Below, piece by piece: positions 1-5,158 of a stretch of 5,158 nucleotides of DNA. Numbering within the stretch: the stretch's first letter is position 1; the number at the start of each line of letters is the position of its first letter. The stretch comes from Oceanihabitans sp. (GTDB lineage Bacteria; Bacteroidota; Bacteroidia; Flavobacteriales; Flavobacteriaceae). The stretch lies in the NCBI GenBank assembly GCA_018067265.1, contig JAGPUY010000062.1:1-5158 (forward strand), written 5' to 3'. The position numbers and the translations under genes are program-made. The notes beneath the pieces were generated by a model. It did not search any database. It was not told the origin of the DNA and was given only the letters and a program-made list of their open reading frames with translations.

Positions 1-959
1 ACATCCCATCCATTTAAACCACCAACGAAATCTTCTTCAAAAACTACTTCAAACTCATCCAGGTTTAAAGGACTACATCTTGTAGCTTCCATATTTACAT
101 CTTCTGCAGCATTTAAAGCTAAAATACGTGTACTACCATCAAAAGTTTTGTTTACTATCGCTTTTACAGAACCATTACCTTCTGGTAATAAAAATTCTTT
201 AAAAGTAGCAAAAGAACTAGTTTCTAAAGACATATTTGAATATGTAAACCCGTCACAAGCTTGTAAAGTTCTTTGTGTATCATATACTTGAACAGCATCA
301 AAATAACGCTCTCCAACTAAGTTATCTGCAAACTGTATGTCATCTATTTGAACAAAAACACCTACTTGTGCATCTGTTAATGTTGCAAAAGTCATTGGTA
401 AAGGAATGATTTCTTCTGTTACATTTGAACGTAAGATATTGTCTCTAATTTGGTTTTCGTTAATTCTAAGAACCGTACCACCATATTGATCGAATTCTGT
501 ATCTCCACCAATGGTAATAATTCCGTTACCAACTCTTTCTTCACCAATATGAAGTCCTTTTAAGCTAATATATACTTCACGACCTTGATTGTATTGGTTG
601 TAGCTATCTACTTGGTCAATAGTAATTTTTAAAGCTCCCGTTGGGTTAGAAGGTGCATCTTGAAGAAAAAATTCTTTAAAGAAGTTTCCTGATTTATCAC
701 TAGAAGACACATATCCTTTTACATACACATCATTTTCTACATAAAAAGGTACTGTTTCTGCTCCTTGCTCGTTATATAAAGCTTTTACATAAGCCATATC
801 CACTTCTGTTGCATTTGCTAACATAGCAGTTAAAGCTTCATTTTCATCCTGTCCTAAACTACTAGGAATCGTATAATCATCATCTTGCACACAAGATGTG
901 ATAGCTATTGCAGCTACCATTGTTAGTATTAACGTTAAAAATTTATTCGTTCTTTTCAT
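1..959 (-). CDS. DUF5689-like surface lipoprotein, 3' end outside window (partial)
   Basis: An open frame runs from ATG at 959 to the window edge without a stop: 319 full codons, with the C-terminus missing. It begins with a lipoprotein signal peptide: basic start MKRTNK, hydrophobic stretch at about residues 7-20, and lipobox ITSC with the acylated Cys at 23. Cys is followed by VQDDD, an acidic patch like the surface-export signal described for Bacteroidota lipoproteins, so the protein probably sits on the outer face of the outer membrane. Residues ~35-295 fit the DUF5689 pattern: a short helical region, then a beta-rich segment at 75-150 (VYVKGYVSSSDKSGN, FFLQD, KITID, VYISLKGL) that looks OB-fold-like, and a second similar unit at ~255-292. 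Residues 303-319 (FEEDF..GLNGW) look like the start of a C-terminal beta-sandwich module cut by the edge. It lies 83 bp downstream of the receptor gene on the same strand, so it is probably its partner and cotranscribed. Ligand unknown; nucleic-acid binding is only an inference from the OB-like pattern. Confidence 0.87.
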   Translation of the reverse strand, partial: MKRTNKFLTLILTMVAAIAITSCVQDDDYTIPSSLGQDENEALTAMLANATEVDMAYVKALYNEQGAETVPFYVENDVYVKGYVSSSDKSGNFFKEFFLQDAPSNPTGALKITIDQVDSYNQYNQGREVYISLKGLHIGEERVGNGIITIGGDTEFDQYGGTVLRINENQIRDNILRSNVTEEIIPLPMTFATLTDAQVGVFVQIDDIQFADNLVGERYFDAVQVYDTQRTLQACDGFTYSNMSLETSSFATFKEFLLPEGNGSVKAIVNKTFDGSTRILALNAAEDVNMEATRCSPLNLDEFEVVFEEDFVGGLNGWD

Positions 960-1042
960 GGCGTATTTATTTTTAATTTTTGAATTCGTGAATGTTCTAC
1001 ATTTCATAATTCGTAATATTATTATAATTAATTTTTCTTTTT
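960..1042 (-). other. 83-bp intra-operon spacer with imperfect hairpin
   Basis: This A+T-rich spacer lies between the receptor stop codon and the lipoprotein start. I see no TAnnTTTG box and no GC-rich hairpin with a T-run on the minus strand, so read-through from the receptor gene is the simplest reading. An imperfect inverted repeat pairs 983-995 with 999-1011 around a TCT loop; the inner five pairs and outer four pairs match, with a bulged middle. The heptamer AATTCGT also occurs as a direct repeat at 983-989 and 1008-1014. No Shine-Dalgarno precedes the lipoprotein ATG; the upstream region is A-rich, as is usual in Bacteroidota. The hairpin could adjust the receptor:lipoprotein ratio by mRNA processing, but this is speculative. 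Confidence 0.4.
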
Positions 1043-3814
1043 TTAGAATCTAAAGTACACATTTACAAAGTAATTTGCACCACGACCATACCAATATTTA
1101 GCTCCAAACACACGTGATGGATTGGCATTATCGTCTCTTAACTCTCTGTAATTCGCATTTCTACCTTGTTCAAAACCACCAGTTTTGTACTCTTTATCCA
1201 ATACATTACCTACACTAGCGAAAAAGCCAATATAGTACTGATCTATTTTCCAAGATTTACCACCAACAAGATTTACAACCATGTAATTGTCAAATTCTTC
1301 TTGTTTTAATAACTCTGTAGCTACTTCTGGATCGTAGTCATTAAATGGTAATCCATCTGCATCTAAATAGAAATTTTCTGTTCTTGTTAATGCATTCACA
1401 TCTGTATATGCATTTGAGAAAAAGTTAGCTGTTGCACCAAACCACCAGTATTTAGGATCACGGTATTCAAAACCAACAGAAGCGGCACGTTGTGGTCCTC
1501 CTGCTACTTTATAATCTTTAAGATTTGCTTGTCCGTAAGAAATAGAACCATCTGCCGAATCGAAACCAGCTGAAGTTAAGTATAAATCTGGATTATTATC
1601 ATAAACATACTCACCAACAGAACCTGCCGCTTTTAGTTTAATAGTAGGTGTTACTTGTGCCTCAATACCAAATTCTACACCAATATTTCTTTTATTGACT
1701 CCTGTTAAAACTTCTTGAACAAATGCTGATGTTTCATTTTCTGCAATTGCATCACCACTTAATCCATCTGCGTAGTAGAAACCTACTTCGTTAGCATCTT
1801 TAATGGTAGAATAGAAACCTGTTAATCTCGCTTTTATAATTGGAGATCTAAAAATATAACTCGCATCAAAAGAAGTTACTTTTTCTTCTTCAATACCTCT
1901 TACTACATTATGATTCTCTCTAGAGTTAGAGAATGTGTTACGTAAAGAGGGTGCTCTTTCAATATAACCAGCATTGGCATCGAATAAATGTTTCCCTGTT
2001 ATTTTATACGTAAATCCTGCTTTAGCACCAAGACCATTAAAGGTAAGCTCTTCTCCTTTTCCGTAAGAAGTATCTTGAAAATTACTATGTTGCCATAATC
2101 CTTCTCTTTGGTATGTAGTACTTGAAAGACTACCAGAAACGAAAAAGTCTATTTTGTTATATTTAAATTGTGCCTGTGCATATCCAGAAAGTACATCTGC
2201 ATATAAATTATAGTTGTATCTATATTTATCACCTACCCCAACTAATCTATCTTGATTTTGATTATCGTATTGAAAACCATCAAAAGAATCTACATTTAAA
2301 GCGCCAACCGTAGAACCTAATAAATCGATAATTTCACCGAAGTTTTCCGATTTTAAATTTTTATAATTAAGAGATGCATTAATTAAAATGTTCTCATTAA
2401 TTTCTGAACTTAAAATAGAGTTTATAGTAAGTTGCTTATCATCTGCACGATCTTCATATAACACATACGCTGCTGGATCACTACCATTAGTTTCTATATT
2501 ATTGTTTTGATTCGCTGTAAGGATATACTCCCAATCTATTTGACCATCATTTAAAAAGTTTTGTTCGGCTAAATACGCTCCTGCATTATCAGGACCATCA
2601 TCATCTGCTGTATAATAACTTGGTAAATTTTGGTAATACGCTGGACTTGGGTTTGAACCTCCAGAATAATCTAAACGGCTATTTCCTAGTTTACCAAATT
2701 GGTAACCAACGTTTGTATTTAATGTTGTTTTAGGTGAAATATCCCAATAATGATTTAACATTATAATTGGTTCTTCTACTTCTTTGATACGTGAATTTCT
2801 TTTATCACCATCTAAATATCCCCAATACTCGTTATACTTAATTCCTTTAAGGTCGTATACTTCTTGTGTATTTGGTGAAGATTTACCTCTTCTATTTGGT
2901 GCGTAGATCGATGTAAAGTTTAAGCTATGTTTGTCTCCAAATTGTTTTTCAACAGAAGCGAAAAAAGAATTAGAGTCATATAATGAAGCATCTTGATACC
3001 CTTCATTTCCCCAACGTCTTCCTGCCATAACAGTATATGCCCAACCACCTTCTAATGCTCCAGAAGCATAGCTAGCCATTAAACGGTTTGTGTAACTTCT
3101 GTTAGAAGAAGAATACGTTACACGTCCACCTTCTCTATAACTAGATGCTCTAACATTAACATTAGAAGTACCTAATATACCTCCAAAGTTATATGCTGAT
3201 GGCGTTAAACCAGAAGTTAATTCTTGGTTACGCATGACATCGTTAAGTCCACCCCAATTGTTCCATTGTGGTCTTCCATTGTATAGCTTGTTCATTTCAA
3301 TTCCATTAATTAAAACAGAACCGTTATCCGAGTCTAAACCTCTTACTTTAAAAAAAGAAGAGCTAAATTCAAAAGCCGCTGTACGTTGAAAAATGTCTTG
3401 TGATGAAGAAAGTAAACCAGAAATATTATCTGCTCCAGTCGTATCATCATTTAGCTCATCATCCGAAAGTGTAATGGTAAATAAATCATTTCCAGCTACG
3501 TCTCTTTCCATTACCATATCGTTTATGGTTAATGTTTTACCTTCATTAACAACAATAGGATAACGTTGTGGAACGAAAGCCTCCTTAGTTAATCTTAAAA
3601 CTTGTTCGCCTAAAGGCAAATCACTGCTAAACGTAAACACTCCTAGCGCATTGGTAAGCGCAGATATGTTTGTTCCTTCAATAGTAACAGTAACATCTGA
3701 AATAGGCTCGAGAGAAATTGGTTGTTTCACACTTCCTGTCACCATGGTTTGCTGCGCAAACGTGGTAAAGCCTGATAAAATTCCGAAGAAAAGAATTAGT
3801 AATCTTTTTTGCAT
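1043..3814 (-). CDS. TonB-dependent outer-membrane receptor with N-terminal carboxypeptidase-regulatory-like domain
   Basis: A complete 923-residue outer-membrane transporter, expected to import a ligand using TonB-ExbBD energy. The start (ATG at 3814) is chosen because it opens directly into a signal peptide: MQKR, hydrophobic 5-19, cleavage near A20/Q21. Residues ~24-104 form a carboxypeptidase-regulatory-like beta-sandwich (VTGSVKQPIS, DVTVTIEGTNI, NALGVFTF). Residues ~105-128 (NDLFTITLSDDELNDD) are an acidic linker where the TonB box would be expected. The plug follows at ~130-225, with FFKVRGLD, VLINGIEMN and a Gly-rich end at 210-214. The rest is a 22-strand-type beta-barrel with alternating aromatic strands, ending VGNVLDKEY (868-876) and a terminal ...NVYFRF whose last Phe is the usual barrel-assembly signal. 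The length is typical of Bacteroidota receptors with this N-terminal domain. It is SusC-like in layout, but the visible partner is a DUF5689 lipoprotein and not SusD. Asp/Asn-rich segments at 403-410 and 435-446 are probably surface loops. Family assignment is secure; the substrate is not. Confidence 0.95.
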   Translation of the reverse strand: MQKRLLILFFGILSGFTTFAQQTMVTGSVKQPISLEPISDVTVTIEGTNISALTNALGVFTFSSDLPLGEQVLRLTKEAFVPQRYPIVVNEGKTLTINDMVMERDVAGNDLFTITLSDDELNDDTTGADNISGLLSSSQDIFQRTAAFEFSSSFFKVRGLDSDNGSVLINGIEMNKLYNGRPQWNNWGGLNDVMRNQELTSGLTPSAYNFGGILGTSNVNVRASSYREGGRVTYSSSNRSYTNRLMASYASGALEGGWAYTVMAGRRWGNEGYQDASLYDSNSFFASVEKQFGDKHSLNFTSIYAPNRRGKSSPNTQEVYDLKGIKYNEYWGYLDGDKRNSRIKEVEEPIIMLNHYWDISPKTTLNTNVGYQFGKLGNSRLDYSGGSNPSPAYYQNLPSYYTADDDGPDNAGAYLAEQNFLNDGQIDWEYILTANQNNNIETNGSDPAAYVLYEDRADDKQLTINSILSSEINENILINASLNYKNLKSENFGEIIDLLGSTVGALNVDSFDGFQYDNQNQDRLVGVGDKYRYNYNLYADVLSGYAQAQFKYNKIDFFVSGSLSSTTYQREGLWQHSNFQDTSYGKGEELTFNGLGAKAGFTYKITGKHLFDANAGYIERAPSLRNTFSNSRENHNVVRGIEEEKVTSFDASYIFRSPIIKARLTGFYSTIKDANEVGFYYADGLSGDAIAENETSAFVQEVLTGVNKRNIGVEFGIEAQVTPTIKLKAAGSVGEYVYDNNPDLYLTSAGFDSADGSISYGQANLKDYKVAGGPQRAASVGFEYRDPKYWWFGATANFFSNAYTDVNALTRTENFYLDADGLPFNDYDPEVATELLKQEEFDNYMVVNLVGGKSWKIDQYYIGFFASVGNVLDKEYKTGGFEQGRNANYRELRDDNANPSRVFGAKYWYGRGANYFVNVYFRF

Positions 3815-3872
3815 ACTTAAATTTATAGTTAGTAAACTCTTATTACATTAAATAATTATTATTTAAAGCAGA

Positions 3873-3880
3873 CAAATTTA
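3873..3880 (-). promoter_or_regulatory. Candidate -7 box of the receptor-lipoprotein operon promoter
   Basis: Read on the minus strand this octamer is TAAATTTG, an exact match to the Bacteroidota -7 consensus TAnnTTTG. It ends 58 bases upstream of the receptor ATG, which would give a leader of roughly 50 nt. No clear TTG -33 element is found about 20 bases further upstream, so the promoter is supported by one element only; it may need an activator. It forms one end of the 36-bp dyad in the divergent region. Confidence 0.45.
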
Positions 3881-3900
3881 CATTATTTATAATAAATATC

Positions 3901-3908
3901 TACATTTG
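3901..3908 (+). promoter_or_regulatory. Candidate -7 box of the EEP enzyme promoter
   Basis: TACATTTG matches the Bacteroidota -7 consensus TAnnTTTG exactly and lies 45 bases upstream of the ATG at 3954, implying a leader of about 40 nt. No TTG-type -33 element is visible in the expected region around 3877-3882. The start codon has no Shine-Dalgarno, consistent with the phylum. Confidence 0.45.
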
Positions 3909-3953
3909 GCAGGAGTTTTGTATTAACATAACTATAACATAACATTCACATTC

Positions 3954-5012
3954 ATGAAAAATTTAAAATTCTGGCTTGCAGCACTGTGTTTAACAGTTCT
4001 TTTCACCGCACAAGCTCAAGAAAAGAAAAAATTTAAAATCCATACTGTCGGGTTTTACAACCTTGAAAATTTATTTGACACCATTAATGACACTAGTAAA
4101 TTTGACGAAAGAAGCCCTATAATGGAAATGAAAACGAAACAGTTTGAAGTTTACCAAAAGAAGGTTAAAAACATGGCTCGTGTTATTTCTGAAATAGGAA
4201 AAGACGTTACCAACAACTCTCCTGTCATATTGGGTGTATCTGAAGTTGAAAACAGAGAAGTATTGGAAGACCTTGTAAATGATCCTGCATTAATACAGCA
4301 AGATTACGGCATTGTACATTACAACTCTCCAGATGTTAGAAGTATTGATGTTGCTCTTATATACCAAAAAAAATACTTCACACCTTTATCTACTAGTAGC
4401 CATGAGTTAAAAATTTATGATGATAAAACAAAGGAACGTAAATACACTAGAGATCAATTACTAGTAAGTGGTAAATTAGATGACGAAATGATTCATGTCA
4501 TTGTAAATCACTGGCCTTCTCGTAGTGGTGGAGAAGCACGTAGTAGACCTAAACGTGTTGCAGCTGCTAAGCTGACTAAGCGACTTTTAGATTCTTTACA
4601 ATCTAATGACCCTTATGCTAAAGTATTTATTATGGGGGATTTAAATGATGACCCAACAAATGCAAGTGTTACCGATGTTTTAAAAGCGCAAAGCGACAAA
4701 GAAAAGGTTGGTTTTAAAGGACTTTATAATCCGTATTCTAATATGTTTAAAAAAGAAGGCTTAGGTACTACTGCGTATAGAGATGCTTGGAGTTTATTTG
4801 ATCAGATTATGGTTACAAAACCATTAATTGAAAAAGACTATTCTTCTTTTACCTTATATAAAGCTGGGATTTTTAATAAAAACTACTTAGTAAATAAAAA
4901 AGGAAGATATAAAGGATACCCTAAACGTAGCTTTGCAGATGGTGGATTTACGGATGGATTTAGTGATCACTTTCCCGTGTACACCTTTCTTGTTAAAGAA
5001 ATTACCGAGTAA
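3954..5012 (+). CDS. Exported endonuclease/exonuclease/phosphatase (EEP) family metal-dependent phosphodiesterase
   Basis: A complete 352-residue enzyme of the DNase I-like EEP superfamily, which cleaves phosphodiester or phosphomonoester bonds using divalent metal. The start is supported by the signal peptide that follows at once: MKNLK, hydrophobic 6-18, then AQA before Q22 as a signal peptidase I site. There is no lipobox. Motifs in order: FYNLENLFD with N36; GVSEVEN with metal-ligand E97 (E99 nearby); a conserved D in RSIDVALIY (D132); NHWPSRSGG with N185/H186; GDLNDDP with D229 and N231; LFDQI with D283; and SDHFPVY with D338/H339. All expected catalytic positions appear intact. The chain ends 10 residues after SDHFPVY, so no type IX secretion C-terminal domain is visible and a periplasmic location is most likely. 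It matches the plain-length Bacteroidota EEP proteins usually annotated as endonuclease/exonuclease/phosphatase. It is divergent from the receptor operon, 139 bp away. Possible substrates are DNA, RNA or another phosphodiester; sequence alone cannot separate nuclease from phospholipase or inositol-phosphatase activity, though nuclease is favoured by context. Confidence 0.93.
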   Translation: MKNLKFWLAALCLTVLFTAQAQEKKKFKIHTVGFYNLENLFDTINDTSKFDERSPIMEMKTKQFEVYQKKVKNMARVISEIGKDVTNNSPVILGVSEVENREVLEDLVNDPALIQQDYGIVHYNSPDVRSIDVALIYQKKYFTPLSTSSHELKIYDDKTKERKYTRDQLLVSGKLDDEMIHVIVNHWPSRSGGEARSRPKRVAAAKLTKRLLDSLQSNDPYAKVFIMGDLNDDPTNASVTDVLKAQSDKEKVGFKGLYNPYSNMFKKEGLGTTAYRDAWSLFDQIMVTKPLIEKDYSSFTLYKAGIFNKNYLVNKKGRYKGYPKRSFADGGFTDGFSDHFPVYTFLVKEITE

Positions 5013-5025
5013 GAACCACCTCGTC

Positions 5026-5051
5026 TTCTGTTTTTTTTTTGTAAAACAGAA
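5026..5051 (+). repeat. Inverted repeat with T10 tract just after the EEP stop
   Basis: TTCTGTTTT at 5026-5034 pairs perfectly with AAAACAGAA at 5043-5051 (9 bp), leaving an 8-base loop. A run of ten T residues occupies 5031-5040, partly in the stem and partly in the loop. The A/T-rich stem is weak and no strong hairpin precedes the T-run, so it is not a standard terminator; it may mark a 3'-end processing or pausing site. It shares bases with the next hairpin, so the two could be alternatives. Confidence 0.4.
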
Positions 5052-5084
5052 ACCACTCCTCCTTAAATAAAAGAGAAGTGGTTT
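5050..5084. repeat. Inverted repeat AAACCACT/AGTGGTTT, possible weak terminator on the minus strand
   Basis: AAACCACT (5050-5057) pairs with AGTGGTTT (5077-5084); after one mismatch three further pairs extend the stem (5059-5061 with 5073-5075). On the plus strand it is followed by AAAACTAG, not a T-run. On the minus strand it is followed by TCTGTTTT, so it could act as a weak terminator for transcription entering from the right. AACCAC also occurs at 5014-5019, giving an alternative pairing partner for the right arm. Confidence 0.45.
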
Positions 5085-5101
5085 AAAACTAGCAAGTTTT
5101 A
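5084..5101. repeat. Short inverted repeat TAAAACT/AGTTTTA
   Basis: A 7-bp perfect stem (5084-5090 with 5095-5101) encloses the loop AGCA. It is A/T-rich and small, and it lies between the larger hairpin and the final terminator. It is reported because it continues a chain of inverted repeats across the 3' tail; alone it would be unremarkable. Confidence 0.3.
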
Positions 5102-5109
5102 GCAAACAT

Positions 5110-5141
5110 AAAAAAGGCTTCCACATATGGAAGCCTTTTTT
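5110..5141. terminator. Strong bidirectional intrinsic terminator
   Basis: A perfect 14-bp stem: six A-T pairs flank the core GGCTTCCA/TGGAAGCC, with loop CATA at 5124-5127. The plus strand has six T after the stem and the minus strand has the mirror-image T-run, so it can stop transcription from both sides. It ends the EEP transcript about 100 bases after the stop codon. The symmetry suggests that the next gene to the right is convergent (minus strand), though it lies outside the window. Positions 5142-5158 show nothing identifiable. Confidence 0.9.
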
Positions 5142-5158
5142 ATTATACTGTCTTTCTG

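Larger units (their letters stand above)
3873..3908. promoter_or_regulatory. 36-bp imperfect dyad between divergent genes, possible shared operator
   Basis: The segment is centred between 3890 and 3891 and begins with CAAAT and ends with ATTTG. Comparing the left half with the reverse complement of the right half gives 12 matches in 18 positions, with 9 of the outer 11 matching; the core is simple A/T sequence. Both outward-facing TAnnTTTG boxes sit exactly at its ends, so each promoter's -33 region would fall on the other's -7 box. A regulator bound here could control both the receptor operon and the EEP gene. A+T-rich DNA gives chance symmetry easily, so the operator reading is tentative. 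Confidence 0.35.

Noticed and set aside
1043..3814. Calling the receptor a SusC glycan transporter or a siderophore receptor
   Set aside because: No SusD, glycoside hydrolase, or iron-uptake gene is visible, and the motifs seen are common to all receptors with this domain layout, so no substrate name is justified.
3651..3851. A 66-codon plus-strand open frame opposite the receptor's N-terminal coding region
   Set aside because: It lies antisense to the receptor signal peptide and first domain, has no recognisable motif or promoter, and its composition follows from the opposite-strand coding sequence.
5031..5040. T10 run as the terminator of the EEP gene
   Set aside because: Only a weak 4-bp AGAA/TTCT pairing precedes it; the strong 14-bp stem at 5110-5141 is the better terminator.
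4887..5126. A 79-codon minus-strand open frame over the end of the EEP gene
   Set aside because: Its ATG lies inside the terminator hairpin, it reads through the inverted repeats and antisense to the conserved SDHFPVY end of the enzyme, and its Lys/Phe/Leu-rich product shows no family pattern.
1..5158. RNA genes, CRISPR array, insertion sequence or attachment sites
   Set aside because: No cloverleaf, rRNA segment, regularly spaced repeats, transposase frame or terminal inverted repeats with target duplications could be seen on either strand.

Overview
The window looks like a chromosomal fragment from a marine- or soil-type Flavobacteriaceae bacterium (phylum Bacteroidota). The evidence is strong A+T bias, start codons without Shine-Dalgarno sequences, TAnnTTTG-type -7 promoter boxes, a TonB-dependent receptor that starts with a carboxypeptidase-regulatory-like domain, and a DUF5689-type lipoprotein. 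Both families are characteristic of Bacteroidota. The genus cannot be fixed from the sequence alone.

Layout. Positions 1-959 (minus strand) hold the first 319 codons of a DUF5689-like lipoprotein whose 3' end lies outside the window. An 83-bp gap (960-1042) with an imperfect hairpin separates it from the upstream gene on the same strand. That gene (3814 down to 1043) encodes a complete 923-residue TonB-dependent outer-membrane receptor. A 139-bp divergent intergenic region (3815-3953) carries two back-to-back -7-like boxes at the ends of a 36-bp imperfect dyad. On the plus strand, 3954-5012 encodes a 352-residue exported endonuclease/exonuclease/phosphatase (EEP) family enzyme with its main catalytic motifs intact. 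The last 146 bases are a non-coding tail with a run of inverted repeats, ending in a strong symmetric (bidirectional) intrinsic terminator at 5110-5141.

Working model (inference). The receptor and the lipoprotein probably form an outer-membrane binding and uptake pair, with the DUF5689 protein in the place SusD holds in glycan systems. The divergently transcribed EEP enzyme is a plausible periplasmic or secreted phosphodiesterase/nuclease. Together they could be a nucleic-acid or organic-phosphate scavenging module. The substrate is not shown by the sequence, and each protein belongs to a known family, so any novelty lies in the combination and its shared control region rather than in a new protein type. 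There are no RNA genes, mobile elements or CRISPR arrays, and no gene-free stretch longer than 300 bases.
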